This document shows, one piece after another, positions 7,882 to 16,170 of a stretch of DNA of 64,000 nt; position 1 is the first letter of the stretch; each line of letters begins with the position of its first letter. The stretch covers positions 124,001-188,000 of the forward strand of contig CAVYEG010000013.1 of assembly GCA_963767565.1 (NCBI GenBank). Direction: 5' to 3'. The notes below the pieces were generated by a model. It did not search any database, was not told the origin of the DNA, and saw only the letters and a list, made by a program, of their open reading frames with translations. This stretch comes from Palsa-504 sp963767565 (GTDB lineage: Bacteria > Actinomycetota > Actinomycetes > Streptosporangiales > Streptosporangiaceae). The position numbers were made by a program, and so were the translations under genes.

Positions 7882-9492
7882 TCACAGCCCGGTGATGGTG
7901 ACCTGAGCGGGGTGCTCGACGGTGAACCGGTAGCGGACGGCGGCGGTCTGCCCGGCGTCGAGCACCAGGTCCCAGGTGAGCTCGCCCAGGTCGGTCTGGC
8001 TGGCCGGGTTCGGGCTGGTCTCGCGGAGCCGCACCTTGATCTCCCCGTCCTGGGACACCGGGATGTGGTCGTGCACGCTGACCCGGGCCTGGTTCTGGCG
8101 GTGGTTCTCCACCGTGATCTCGTAGGCCACGTCGATCGTGCGGGTGCCCCCGAGCATGGCCTTGCTCGTGCTGCGGCGGCGCAGCTGCCGTTCCAGCCGG
8201 ATCTGGTCATCCACCCCTAGCTGCAGCTCGAACTCCTCGCCCGCGGCCACGGTCTCCAGGGCGGTCTCCCCGACGAACTGGGAGCCGTGGAACACGCGCG
8301 CCGGGCCCGGCAGCAACAGCAGCGACGAGGTGTTGGTGACCGTGGCCCGCGCGTACGCCTCGGGGGCCAGGACCGGGACGGCCAGGTGGTCCAGGGCCGC
8401 GTCGAGCCCGAACCGGGCCACCATCGTCTTGTACGGCTCGCCGTCGGCGGGCACGGCCAGCGGACGCTGGACCCGGTATTCCAGGCCGGCGCCTGACTCC
8501 CCGGGCTCGGCGGTCAGGTACGCGGCCTCCGGCGGGGGCGGCGGGGGCCCGCCGGGATAGGCCGCCGACGCGGCCATCGGCATCGCGGGCACCGTCGCTC
8601 CCTCGCCGCCCGCGGCCGCCGTCACGGCCATGGGCCTGCGCATGACGGGCCTCGCCGGGACCGGCCGCGCGCGCCCGATGTACCACGGGCTCAGCTCGGG
8701 CAGCGACTGGTGCAGCCCGCGACGCGTGGTGGACAGGACCAGTTCGGTGGCGGGCCAGTCCTCGCCCGTCTCCTGCTTGACCTCGGCCAGGTAGCTGACG
8801 GCGAGCCGCTCGCCGTCCAGGGTCAGGTCGTACAGCGGGCGCCAGGAGGCGCCGTCTACGTGGTACGACACGTCGACCTCGGCCCGGGTCGCGGCGCTGG
8901 CCTCGAGGGTGACGGACACCTCGGTGACCGGGACCGCTCCCCCGGCTCGCCCTTCGGCCGCCGCCAGGCGCTGCTCGGCGGCTTCAAGCTCACGCTGGGC
9001 GGCGCGCCTGCGGGCGCTGACCTCACGGCGCCGGGCGAGCGCGCCGCCGGTGTCGGCGGACAGGTGACCGGCCATCCGGGCCAGGTCATCGTGGTCGGCG
9101 CGGCCGAAGCTCACCGCCCGGGCCAGCGCTGTGGCAGCCGATTCGGACAGGTGGCCGAGGAAGGTCAGCCGGGCCTGTTCGGCCGTGTCCTCGTCGTCGA
9201 GTTCCTGGACCAGGTCACGGCAGCGTTCGACCTCCGAGCGCAGCCGCCCGGTTTCCTCGCGCAGCGGGTCGGTGCGGAAACGGCGGTGGACCTCGACGTC
9301 CAGCAGGGCCAGGCCCGTCCCGCGAGCCGCGACCCGCACCGAGGCCGGATCCACGCTGGCCGGCAGGCCGCCAATGACCACGGGCCGCAGTCCTGGCTCG
9401 ACGTTGACCGTTCCGCTGCGCTGAACGCGGGCACCGTCCCTGAACACGGTCACCGCCGCGATCGGCGCGTTCAGGCTGGTGCCCTCCGCCAT
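7882..9492 (-). CDS. DUF4139/DUF4140 mucoidy-inhibitor A family protein
   Basis: A 536-residue protein of the MuiA-like family. The N-terminal DUF4140 part begins ITAVTVFRDGARVQR-like (here IAAVTVFRDGARVQRSG), passes through a coiled-coil (about 75-200, rich in E, R, A), and leads into DUF4139 with VSYHVDGASWRPLYDLTLDG, ELVLSTTRRGLHQSLPELSPW and, C-terminally, VAYEITVENHRQNQARVSVHD. A proline-glycine-rich insert near 315-330 (GGPPPPPPEAAYL) links the halves. The start is ATG 9492 after AGAGGGGAAACC. Divergent from the MBL hydrolase, with TATAGT on this strand (9532-9537) as a possible -10. Biochemical role is unknown; it may affect the cell surface. Confidence 0.85.
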   Translation of the reverse strand: MAEGTSLNAPIAAVTVFRDGARVQRSGTVNVEPGLRPVVIGGLPASVDPASVRVAARGTGLALLDVEVHRRFRTDPLREETGRLRSEVERCRDLVQELDDEDTAEQARLTFLGHLSESAATALARAVSFGRADHDDLARMAGHLSADTGGALARRREVSARRRAAQRELEAAEQRLAAAEGRAGGAVPVTEVSVTLEASAATRAEVDVSYHVDGASWRPLYDLTLDGERLAVSYLAEVKQETGEDWPATELVLSTTRRGLHQSLPELSPWYIGRARPVPARPVMRRPMAVTAAAGGEGATVPAMPMAASAAYPGGPPPPPPEAAYLTAEPGESGAGLEYRVQRPLAVPADGEPYKTMVARFGLDAALDHLAVPVLAPEAYARATVTNTSSLLLLPGPARVFHGSQFVGETALETVAAGEEFELQLGVDDQIRLERQLRRRSTSKAMLGGTRTIDVAYEITVENHRQNQARVSVHDHIPVSQDGEIKVRLRETSPNPASQTDLGELTWDLVLDAGQTAAVRYRFTVEHPAQVTITGL

Positions 9493-9571
9493 CGACTGGT
9501 TTCCCCTCTATGGTCCCTGTGCGGGGTGAAGACTATACCTGGACTCTAATTCTGGGCCGAAGGAGCAGGCG

Positions 9572-10648
9572 ATGTGCAGCACCGGCGAGCAGGCCGACCT
9601 CAGCCCGGTCGAAGCGCTGCCGGCCAGCCTGGACTGGCGGGGCGAGGTGCTGCCGCTGGAGCCGGTCGACGAGCTGTCGGTGCTGACGGTCTGCGACAAC
9701 ACCATCGACATGCTGCTGTCCGACCAGGGGCCGGCCACGCGGATCTCCTTGGCCGGGCTGAGCCATCCGGTGCGGGTGCTGCCCGCCGCGAGCATGGCGA
9801 GCGGCACGGCGGCGGACGCGCCGCTGGCCCAGCACGGCTTCTCCGCGCTGGTCGAGATCCGCAAGGGCGACCGGGTCCGGCGGCTGCTGTTCGACACCGG
9901 GCTGACGCCCACCGGCTGCGCGGACAACCTGCTCCGGCTGGGCCGCGACCCGGCCGGCATCGAGGCCATCGTCTGCAGCCACGGCCACTTCGACCACACT
10001 ACCGGGCTGTCCGGCCTCATCGGCCAGCTGGGCCGGGCCAACCTGCCGGTGCTCATCCACCCCGAGTTCTGGGCCCGGCGGCGCCTGGCCGTGCCCGGCC
10101 GCGAGACGGCCGAGCTGCCCGCGACCAGCCGCCGCGGGCTGGAGGAGGCCGGCTTCGACATCATCGAGCAGCGGCAGCCCTCGTTCCTCTACGGCCGCTC
10201 GGTCCTGATCACCGGCGAGGTCGACCGGACCACCGGCTTCGAGAAGGGCTTCGCCATCCATCAGGCCTGGCGCGACGGCAGCTGGGAACCCGACCCGCTG
10301 ATCTTGGACGACCAGGCGCTGATCGCCAACGTCGCCGGACGGGGACTGGTCGTCCTGACCGGCTGCGGGCACGCCGGGATCATCAACATCTGCCGGTACG
10401 CCCAGCGCCTGACCGGCGTGACCAAGCTGCACGCGGTCATCGGCGGCTTCCACCTAAGCGGGGCGCTGTTCGAGCCGATCATCGGCGACACCGTCGCAGC
10501 CCTCGAGCAGCTCGCGCCGGACGTGATCGTGCCCGCGCACTGCACCGGCTGGAAGGCGATGCACGCGATCGCCGACCGCATGCCAGGCGCGTTCATCCCG
10601 AACAGCGTGGGCACGACGTTCCGCCTGGGGGCCGCCGCAGCCGCGTAG
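9572..10648 (+). CDS. MBL-fold metallohydrolase (7,8-dihydropterin-6-methyl-ribofuranosylaminobenzene-phosphate synthase-like)
   Basis: A 358-residue metallo-beta-lactamase-fold protein. The metal motif SHGHFDHTTGL is at residues 136-146; LLFDTGLTPTGCADNL precedes it and the C-terminal ligand regions TGCGHAGIINI and GGFHL follow. This layout matches the group annotated as dihydropterin synthase-like MBL hydrolases, whose real substrates in bacteria are mostly unproven. ATG 9572 follows GAAGGAG at a good distance. Divergent from the DUF4139 gene with a 79-base gap. No signal peptide or membrane segment is seen. Confidence 0.85.
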   Translation: MCSTGEQADLSPVEALPASLDWRGEVLPLEPVDELSVLTVCDNTIDMLLSDQGPATRISLAGLSHPVRVLPAASMASGTAADAPLAQHGFSALVEIRKGDRVRRLLFDTGLTPTGCADNLLRLGRDPAGIEAIVCSHGHFDHTTGLSGLIGQLGRANLPVLIHPEFWARRRLAVPGRETAELPATSRRGLEEAGFDIIEQRQPSFLYGRSVLITGEVDRTTGFEKGFAIHQAWRDGSWEPDPLILDDQALIANVAGRGLVVLTGCGHAGIINICRYAQRLTGVTKLHAVIGGFHLSGALFEPIIGDTVAALEQLAPDVIVPAHCTGWKAMHAIADRMPGAFIPNSVGTTFRLGAAAAA

Positions 10649-10740
10649 TGGCGTCCCGGGCGCGTAGCTGGCGCCTCGGGCGCATAGCGATCGCCTTGGC
10701 GCGTGGCTGGCGCCTCGGGCGCGGCGGCGGCTCGGGCGCG
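10646..10740. repeat. Degenerate GC-rich repeats between MBL and Nudix genes
   Basis: The motif TGGCG(T/C)C(T/C)CGGGCGC appears three times in about 95 bases (near 10649, 10668 and 10708), joined by GTAGC/ATAGC/GTGGC. It may be decayed tandem duplication. It ends just upstream of the Nudix promoter. Confidence 0.5.
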
Positions 10741-10745
10741 TGGGC

Positions 10746-10760
10746 GATAATGCCCGGGTG
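10746..10760 (+). promoter_or_regulatory. Leaderless -10 box of the Nudix gene
   Basis: GATAAT (10746-10751), six bases GCCCGG, then GTG 10758. Almost the same 15 bases precede the sigma factor at 11951. Confidence 0.6.
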
Positions 10761-11396
10761 GCCGACACAGCTGCCGATACGGCGCGCCGGATAGGGATCA
10801 AGCTCGCCGCGCTGGCCCAGGACGGCCTGACCTTCGCCGCGGGCGACTACGACCTGGATCGGTACCGCCAGGTGAGCCAGCTGGCGGCCGAGCTGCTCGC
10901 GGTGCTCAGCGGCCGGCCCGCGACCGAGTTCGCCCTGGAGCTGGGCCGGGATTCCGGCTACGCCACGCCGAAGATCGACGTGCGCGGAGCGATCTTCGAC
11001 GACCGCGAGCGTGTGCTGCTGATGCGCGAGAAGATCGACGGCCGGTGGTCGATGCCGGGCGGCTGGGCCGATCCTGGTGACGCCCCGTCGGCCGCGGCCA
11101 CCCGGGAAGTCCTGGAGGAGACCGGGTATCACAGCTCGGCGGTCAAGCTGATCGGCTGCTGGGATCGCGACCTGCAGGGCAACCCGCCGCCTCTGCCGGT
11201 GCACGTCTACAAGCTGTTCTTCCTGTGCCGCCGCGACGGCGCCGTGCAGGCGCCGGCTGCGCTGGAAACCCTCGACGTCGGCTGGTTCGGCCTGGACGAG
11301 CTGCCGCCGCTGTCGCTGGGCCGGGTCAATCACCGCCAGATCGAGCGGTCGCTGGCCCATCACCGCGATCCCTCCTTGCCGACCGAATTCGACTAG
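10758..11396 (+). CDS. Nudix hydrolase
   Basis: A 212-residue Nudix hydrolase (cleaves nucleoside diphosphates linked to another group). After an alpha-helical N-terminal extension of about 70 residues (LAALAQDGLTFAAGDYDLDRY), the Nudix domain starts at KIDVRGAIFDDRERVLLMREK. The Nudix box is complete: GGWADPGDAPSAAATREVLEETGY gives the G-x5-E-x7-REUxEE pattern in slightly altered form, with REVLEE intact. I favour GTG 10758 over GTG 10740 because a GATAAT -10 ends six bases upstream of it. The N-terminal extension and NPPPLPVHVYKLFFLC strand match the ADP-ribose/NUDIX N2-type actinobacterial group. Convergent with the SnoaL gene, 27 bases apart. Confidence 0.88.
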   Translation: MADTAADTARRIGIKLAALAQDGLTFAAGDYDLDRYRQVSQLAAELLAVLSGRPATEFALELGRDSGYATPKIDVRGAIFDDRERVLLMREKIDGRWSMPGGWADPGDAPSAAATREVLEETGYHSSAVKLIGCWDRDLQGNPPPLPVHVYKLFFLCRRDGAVQAPAALETLDVGWFGLDELPPLSLGRVNHRQIERSLAHHRDPSLPTEFD

Positions 11397-11423
11397 GGGC
11401 CGGTCCTGTCGATCACCTGAGCG

Positions 11424-11831
11424 TCAGGCGGGAATGGCGCCGAGTTGCTGCATCAGGGCGACGCCGTCGAACTGCGCCCAGATGTCGGTCACGCGGCCGT
11501 CCTTGAGGCGGTAGAAATTCATGCCCTCGACCCGGATCGGCTGACCGGAGGCGGGGATCCCCATCAGCTCCTGCTGCAGAGAACCGGTCACGACCCACCG
11601 GGTGGCGACGGTGTCGCCGCTGGCGATCATGTCCTGCAGGTCCTCCTCCAGGTCGGGGAAGCTCGCCTTAAAGCCCGCGACCTTCTGCTTGAAGCCGGCC
11701 AGCGTCGGCTCATGGCCAGGCGCCGGATTGTGGTCGACCAGGCCCGGATGGCAGAGCTCGTCGATGGTTGCCTGGTCGGCCGCGCGGAACGCGTGCTCGA
11801 AGCGCGTGATGATCTCGATGTTGCCGGACAA
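11424..11831 (-). CDS. SnoaL-like (NTF2-fold) ester cyclase/nuclear-transport-factor-2 family protein
   Basis: A 135-residue NTF2-fold protein of the SnoaL polyketide-cyclase-like ester cyclase type. It shows IEIITRFEHAFRAADQATIDEL, HNPAPGHEPTLAGFKQ, DLEEDLQDMIASGDTVATRW and the terminal strand VEGMNFYRLKDGRVTDIWAQ. I start it at TTG 11831, six bases after AAAGGGG on this strand; the frame is open to 11999 but that part is proline/arginine-rich and unlike the family. It is divergent from the ECF sigma factor at 11951, whose own C-terminus is a SnoaL-like domain, so the pair may be functionally linked. The small-molecule ligand is unknown. Confidence 0.82.
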   Translation of the reverse strand: MSGNIEIITRFEHAFRAADQATIDELCHPGLVDHNPAPGHEPTLAGFKQKVAGFKASFPDLEEDLQDMIASGDTVATRWVVTGSLQQELMGIPASGQPIRVEGMNFYRLKDGRVTDIWAQFDGVALMQQLGAIPA

Positions 11832-11938
11832 GGCCAGCCCCTTTCTTTGCGTCGGCGTTGATGGTGTTGCTTGCGCCGGTATAGACACCGGGCCGACTGC
11901 CGAGTGGGCGGCGGCGGCTGGGGCCGGGTCGAAGATGC

Positions 11939-11953
11939 GATGATGCCCGGGTG
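11939..11953 (+). promoter_or_regulatory. Leaderless -10 box of the SigG-type sigma gene
   Basis: GATGAT (11939-11944), GCCCGG, then GTG 11951. It differs by one base from the Nudix leaderless promoter core at 10746-10760. Confidence 0.5.
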
Positions 11954-12943
11954 ACCGTCGACCTGCTCGACCTGGCCAGGACCGGGGACGGAGACGCATT
12001 CCGCCAGCTCATCGCGCCCTACGAACGTGAGCTGCAGGTGCACTGCTACCGCATGCTCGGCTCGGCGCATGACGCCGAGGACGCCATGCAGGAGGCGCTG
12101 CTGGCCGCGTGGCAGGGCCTGGCTGGCTTCGAGGGCCGCTCCTCGGTCCGGACCTGGCTCTACCGGATCGTCACCACCCGCTGCCTGAACGCCAGGCGCT
12201 CGGCCAGCCGCCGCCCGGCGATGACCGCGCTGCCCGGCGTCAGCCCGCCCGAGCCCACCCGGCTGGGCGAGGTGACCTGGCTCGAGCCGTACCCGGATGA
12301 CCTGCTGGCCGGGCTGGCCGACGCGGCGGCCGGGCCCGAGGCCCGTTACGAGGCACGGGAAGCGATCTCGCTGGCCTTCATCGTCGCCGTCCAGCGGCTG
12401 CCGCCACGCCAGCGAGCCGTGCTGCTGCTGCGCGACGTCCTGGGCTTTGCCGCCGGCGAAGCGGCCCGGATCCTGGGATCCACCGAGGAATCCGTCACCA
12501 GCGCGCTCAAGCGCGCCCGGGCCACGCTGCGCCAGCAGCTGCCCGCGGCGCCCGAGCCGGCCCCGCCGGCCGGTTCGGCGGTCGAGAAGGAACTGGTCGA
12601 GCGGCTGACCCGCGCGTATGAGGCGGGCGACATCGACGCCATCATCGCCATGTTCAGCGACGACGCGTGGCTGACCATGCCGCCGCTCCCGCTCGAGTAC
12701 CAGGGCCGCGACCTGATCCGGAGCTTCCTGGCTGTGACCGCCTTCCGGAACGAGCGCACCTACCGGCTGGTCACCACCCGGGCCAACGGCCAGCTCGCCT
12801 TCGGCGCCTACCTGACCGGCCGGCCAGCCGAGGCGGCCACGGCGAACGGGCTGCTGGTCCTAGCCCTCAGCGGGCCCGAGATCCGGGCTATGACCCGCTT
12901 CACCGCCAGCGTGCTGCCTCGTTTCGGCCTGCCGCCCAGTTAG
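11951..12943 (+). CDS. ECF sigma factor with C-terminal SnoaL-like domain (SigG/TIGR02960 type)
   Basis: A 330-residue extracytoplasmic-function sigma factor. Sigma region 2 is at about 10-80 (FRQLIAPYERELQVHCYRM, DAEDAMQEALLAAW, SSVRTWLYRIVTTRCLNARR). Region 4 is at about 150-200 (AVQRLPPRQRAVLLLRDVLG, with the HTH in AAGEAARILGSTEESVTSAL). A C-terminal SnoaL-like domain follows (KELVERLTRAYEAGDIDAII to the end), typical of the SigG/ECF56-like group, where this domain replaces or supplements an anti-sigma factor. No anti-sigma gene is adjacent. GTG 11951 is probably leaderless. Divergent from a free-standing SnoaL protein. Confidence 0.9.
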   Translation: MTVDLLDLARTGDGDAFRQLIAPYERELQVHCYRMLGSAHDAEDAMQEALLAAWQGLAGFEGRSSVRTWLYRIVTTRCLNARRSASRRPAMTALPGVSPPEPTRLGEVTWLEPYPDDLLAGLADAAAGPEARYEAREAISLAFIVAVQRLPPRQRAVLLLRDVLGFAAGEAARILGSTEESVTSALKRARATLRQQLPAAPEPAPPAGSAVEKELVERLTRAYEAGDIDAIIAMFSDDAWLTMPPLPLEYQGRDLIRSFLAVTAFRNERTYRLVTTRANGQLAFGAYLTGRPAEAATANGLLVLALSGPEIRAMTRFTASVLPRFGLPPS

Positions 12944-12962
12944 CGCCCCGCGACGTGGCTGA

Positions 12963-12981
12963 CCCGCGGGCACGCCGCGGG
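12963..12981. terminator. Short GC hairpin after the sigma factor gene
   Basis: CCCGCGG (12963-12969) pairs with CCGCGGG (12975-12981) across a 5-base loop, 20 bases after the stop codon. The rest of 12982-13296 shows no start-bearing gene; one frame from about 13036 (IPEAEHGLDWSGVIEEALG) stays open and looks coding-like but has no start codon. Confidence 0.45.
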
Positions 12982-13296
12982 AGCGTTCGGGGCGGTCCCG
13001 CCCAGCCCCTTAACCCCATCCGCCTCACGCATCCCTGAGGCAGAGCACGGCCTGGACTGGTCTGGCGTCATCGAGGAGGCACTCGGCGCGCCGGTCGCGC
13101 TGCGGTCCTACGGACCGGTCAGAGCCGATATCCGCGGACCGCTTGCCTGCGCGCCATTCGGACGGGGTCACCGGGCTCCTCACGAACATGCCGGCCCGAG
13201 CAGCGGATCAGCCGTGGTGGCCGGGGTATCACGTATCGTACTGAGAGTCCCTGCAGCGCAGGCGCCCCGTAGCCCCGAGCAGCCCCTGGGAGAAAG

Positions 13297-13752
13297 ATGC
13301 CGAAACGGGTTCGTCCCTATGGCTCTGCCGTAGACGCCGAGGCTGCCGCGCTCAGCCGGGGACGACCAGGAGCAGGCAGCGATGTCGCGGGCGAGCTGGC
13401 CAGCACGATGACGACCCGCGAAATCGCCGACCAGGCCGCCGAGGCTATCCGGGCGCTGAACGAGCTGACCTCGGACGGCGCGGACTTCACCCGCCTGGAC
13501 GATGTCCGCGACGTCATCGCCAGCCTGGAACGGATGGGCCAGGACCTGCCGCAGCTGTGCGAGCAGCTGGCCCGGATCCTGGTGGTGCAGCGCGAGGAAG
13601 GTCAGATCACGCAGGAGTCCGGCCGCGATCCCGAGCTGTGGGTGGTCGAGGCCATCGAGGCGCTGGCCTCCGCGGGCCAAGCGGCCGACATGATGACCGC
13701 TGCCCTGACCCAGGCGGTCCGGACCTCGGCGGAGCTCAAGTCGGCCCGCTGA
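13297..13752 (+). CDS. Conserved actinobacterial hypothetical protein, helical
   Basis: A 151-residue protein of unknown function. ATG 13297 follows GGGAGAAAG. Residues 1-35 are low in structure and rich in G, R, A. From MTTREIADQAAEAIRALNEL onward the sequence is strongly helical, with a central DDVRDVIASLERMGQDLPQL and a C-terminal LASAGQAADMMTAALTQAV. This pattern is familiar from small actinobacterial proteins carried beside a DUF-type partner like the next gene, 65 bases downstream on the same strand, so the two may form an operon. No signal peptide, membrane segment or metal motif. Function is not inferable. Confidence 0.7.
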   Translation: MPKRVRPYGSAVDAEAAALSRGRPGAGSDVAGELASTMTTREIADQAAEAIRALNELTSDGADFTRLDDVRDVIASLERMGQDLPQLCEQLARILVVQREEGQITQESGRDPELWVVEAIEALASAGQAADMMTAALTQAVRTSAELKSAR

Positions 13753-13817
13753 CCCCGTCCGCGCCTGCCGGGACGGCAACGTCGGCGCAGCGGGCCCGCT
13801 GACCAGCGAGGAAGCTC

Positions 13818-14246
13818 TTGATCGAGGGCACGCTCATCGCGGAGAGCCTGAGCGCCGGAACGAACCTGAAGGATCTCGAGCTGACCGTCCGCGCCATCAG
13901 CCGGTTCCGGGCTGCTGACGTCACCGCTGACCAGCCTGCGACCTGGACCACGCTGGACTACGAGGCCGACGAGGCCGAGGCAGACCAGCTGGCCGCGGCC
14001 TTCGCCGGTGCGCTGGACCAGCCCGGCTGGTACGTCGACTTCCGGTCCCCGGCTGAGACGTTCGTGGTGTTCCCGGGCCGGGTGTTCCGCTACCGGCGCG
14101 GTGACGAGGCCGGCCGGGCGCAGGCGCAGGAGCACGGCCGTCGGCTAGGCATCCCGGAGCATCAGCTCGTAGCGCTAGAGGATGCTCAGGGCGCGGCCGC
14201 CACGGCGCTCAGCCCTGGCGAGGGTAGTGAAACCCGGACGGGTTAG
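13818..14246 (+). CDS. Conserved actinobacterial hypothetical protein
   Basis: A 142-residue protein of unknown function, starting at TTG 13818 with GCGAGGAAG just upstream. Conserved-looking stretches are MIEGTLIAESLSAGTNLKDL, LTVRAISRF, and the centre LDQPGWYVDFRSPAETFVVF followed by PGRVFRYRRGDEAGRAQA and LGIPEHQL. The compact alpha/beta pattern and absence of export signals suggest a cytoplasmic protein. It sits 65 bases after the helical protein and ends four bases into the convergent DAHP synthase stop region. No function can be assigned. Confidence 0.72.
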   Translation: MIEGTLIAESLSAGTNLKDLELTVRAISRFRAADVTADQPATWTTLDYEADEAEADQLAAAFAGALDQPGWYVDFRSPAETFVVFPGRVFRYRRGDEAGRAQAQEHGRRLGIPEHQLVALEDAQGAAATALSPGEGSETRTG

Positions 14247-15580
14247 AGGCGGTGGTCGGGAGCGTGGTGCTGGCGGTACATGTCGGCGACGCGGAAGGCC
14301 AGGTCTAGGGACTGGCTGCGGTTGAGGCGGGGGTCGCAGGCGGTCTCGTAGCGGTAGGGCAGGTCGCTTTCCGCGATGTGCTGGCCGCCGCCGATGCACT
14401 CGGTGACGTCGTCGCCGGTGAACTCGATGTGGATGCCGCCCGGGTGGGTGCCCAGCGAGCGGTGCACCTCGAAGAAGCCGGCCACCTCGTCGAGCACGTC
14501 GTCGAAGTACCTGGTCTTGCGGCCGCTGGCCGCCTCGACGGTGTTGCCGTGCATCGGGTCGCACACCCAGACGACCTCAGTCCCGCCGCGAGTTACCGCC
14601 TCGACCAGCGGCGGCAGCGCCTGGCGGATCCGGCCCGCGCCCATCCGGGTGATCAGGGTGAGCCGGCCGGGTTCACGGCCCGGATCGAGGGCGGCGATCA
14701 GCGCCAGGAGGTCGGGCGCGCTGACCGACGGGCCGATCTTGACCGCGAGCGGGTTGCTGATCTGGCGGGCGAACTCCACGTGGGAGCCGGGCGCCCGGGT
14801 CCGCTCGCCGATCCACAGCAGGTGGGCGGACAGGTCATAAGCCCGCCCGCTGCGCGGGTCGATCCTGGTCAGCGCCTGTTCGTAGTCGAGCAGCAGGGCC
14901 TCGTGGCTCGAGTAGAACTCGACCGCCCGGAACTCCTCGGGATCGGCCCCGCAGGCGTGCATGAACGCGATGGCCCGGTCGATCTCGGCCGCCAGCCGCT
15001 CGTAGCGCTGCCCGGCCGGGCTGCTGGCCACGAAGTCCTGGTTCCAGGCGTGCACCTGGCGCAGGTCGGCGTAGCCCCCGCTGGCGAAGGCCCGGCACAT
15101 GTTCAGCGTGACCGACGAGCAGTGATAGGCCTCGAGCAGCCGGCCAGGGTCGGGGGTCCTGGCCGCGGCGGTGAACTCGAGCCCGTTGACCGCGTCGCCC
15201 CGGTAGACGGGAAGCTCCACGCCGTCCCTGACCTCGCTCGGCGCCGACCGAGGCTTGGCGAACTGGCCCGCCATGCGGCCGACCTTCACCACCGGGACGC
15301 TGGCCGCGTAGGTGAGCACCACCGCCATCTGCAGCAGCGTCCGCAGCTTGCCCCGGATGCTGTCGGCCGTGGTGCCGGCGAAGGTCTCCGCGCAGTCGCC
15401 GCCCTGGAGCAGGAAGGCCTGGCCGCGGGCCACCGCAGCCAGGCGCTGCTTCAGCTGGTCGCATTCGCCGGCGAACACGAGCGGCGGCAGGGCCTCCAGG
15501 CGGCGCACTACCTGCTTGAGCCGGTCGCGGTCGGGCCAGTCCGGCTGCTGGAGCGCGACGGCGGTCTGCGGCGAAGTCAC
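14243..15580 (-). CDS. aroG: Class II 3-deoxy-D-arabino-heptulosonate-7-phosphate synthase
   Basis: A 445-residue class II DAHP synthase, which condenses phosphoenolpyruvate with erythrose 4-phosphate as the first step of the shikimate pathway. Visible signatures are LLQGGDCAETF (metal-binding C63), VGRMAGQFAKPRS, VHAWNQDFV, FYSSHEALLLDYEQAL, WIGERTRAPGSHVEFARQI followed by SNPLAVKIGP, DPMHGNT, and HPGGIHIEFTGDDVTECIGG. It is typical of actinobacterial enzymes, which are regulated by aromatic amino acids through interfaces not visible here. Start GTG 15580 is probably leaderless: TAGCCT lies six bases upstream, inside the 3' end region of the DUF1992 gene. Its stop overlaps the end of the convergent hypothetical gene. 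Confidence 0.95.
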   Translation of the reverse strand: MTSPQTAVALQQPDWPDRDRLKQVVRRLEALPPLVFAGECDQLKQRLAAVARGQAFLLQGGDCAETFAGTTADSIRGKLRTLLQMAVVLTYAASVPVVKVGRMAGQFAKPRSAPSEVRDGVELPVYRGDAVNGLEFTAAARTPDPGRLLEAYHCSSVTLNMCRAFASGGYADLRQVHAWNQDFVASSPAGQRYERLAAEIDRAIAFMHACGADPEEFRAVEFYSSHEALLLDYEQALTRIDPRSGRAYDLSAHLLWIGERTRAPGSHVEFARQISNPLAVKIGPSVSAPDLLALIAALDPGREPGRLTLITRMGAGRIRQALPPLVEAVTRGGTEVVWVCDPMHGNTVEAASGRKTRYFDDVLDEVAGFFEVHRSLGTHPGGIHIEFTGDDVTECIGGGQHIAESDLPYRYETACDPRLNRSQSLDLAFRVADMYRQHHAPDHRL

Positions 15581-15592
15581 CCGTTCAGGCTA
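15578..15592 (-). promoter_or_regulatory. Leaderless -10 box of the DAHP synthase gene
   Basis: On the minus strand TAGCCT (15587-15592), six bases GAACGG, then GTG 15580. The box overlaps the last codons of the DUF1992 gene. Confidence 0.6.
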
Positions 15593-16097
15593 GTGGTGGA
15601 TGGACCCGGTGAGTGAGCCGGTGCCACCACCGGCGCGGGGCTGGGCTCACGGCGGCCCCGTGGTCTGCGGGTGCGGGGGATGGCGCTGCGGCGGCCGCCG
15701 GTCGGACGGCGCGCCAGCGGGCGACGAGGGAGTCCTCGTCGACCAGCGGCAGGAACACGGGCGGGCCGAGCGGGATCCGGCGCCACTGCAGGATCCGGTC
15801 GTTGAGATCCGCGACGGCTTCGCGTACCTCCTGCTCGGAGCGCAGTTCCGGTGCCGAGTCGGCCAGCCGTTCGGCTTCCTTGCGCAGCCTGAGCGGGGCG
15901 GGCAGGAGGTCATCGGAGGACACGCCCTCGCGGCGCATGTAGTCCCGCAGCCAGGCCTGGCCGGCGTCCTGTTCGCGGCGCGGCAGCGGCTGGCCCGCGC
16001 CGGGCAGGTTGTCGAAGGCGCCCCGCTCCTCCGCCTCGGCGATCTGCCGGTCGATCCACGAGGCGAAGCTGGTGCCCGGCGGCTTGCGCTCAGTCAT
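15585..16097 (-). CDS. DUF1992 (DnaJC28-like) domain protein
   Basis: A 170-residue protein with the DUF1992 domain found in the DnaJ-C28 conserved region. Signature: FASWIDRQIAEAEERGAFDN, LPGAGQPLPRREQDAGQAWL, RDYMRREGVSSDDLLPAPLR and LRKEAERLADSAPELRSEQE. The C-terminal 50 residues are proline/alanine-rich and poorly ordered. The start is ATG 16097; no clear Shine-Dalgarno is seen, and a 10-bp palindrome TGTCATGACA (16107-16116) lies just upstream. Role is unknown; no J domain is present. It is followed at five bases by the DAHP synthase start. Confidence 0.85.
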   Translation of the reverse strand: MTERKPPGTSFASWIDRQIAEAEERGAFDNLPGAGQPLPRREQDAGQAWLRDYMRREGVSSDDLLPAPLRLRKEAERLADSAPELRSEQEVREAVADLNDRILQWRRIPLGPPVFLPLVDEDSLVARWRAVRPAAAAAPSPAPADHGAAVSPAPRRWWHRLTHRVHPPLA

Positions 16098-16154
16098 CAG
16101 AATCTGTCATGACATCTGCCCTCACCACGAGGCTACCTGCGCCGGGCCGGGAAC

Positions 16155-16170
16155 TAGGCTTCCGGGTATG
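16155..16170 (+). promoter_or_regulatory. Leaderless -10 box of the DUF4287/DUF5655 gene
   Basis: TAGGCT (16155-16160), seven bases, then ATG 16168; no ribosome site. Confidence 0.6.
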
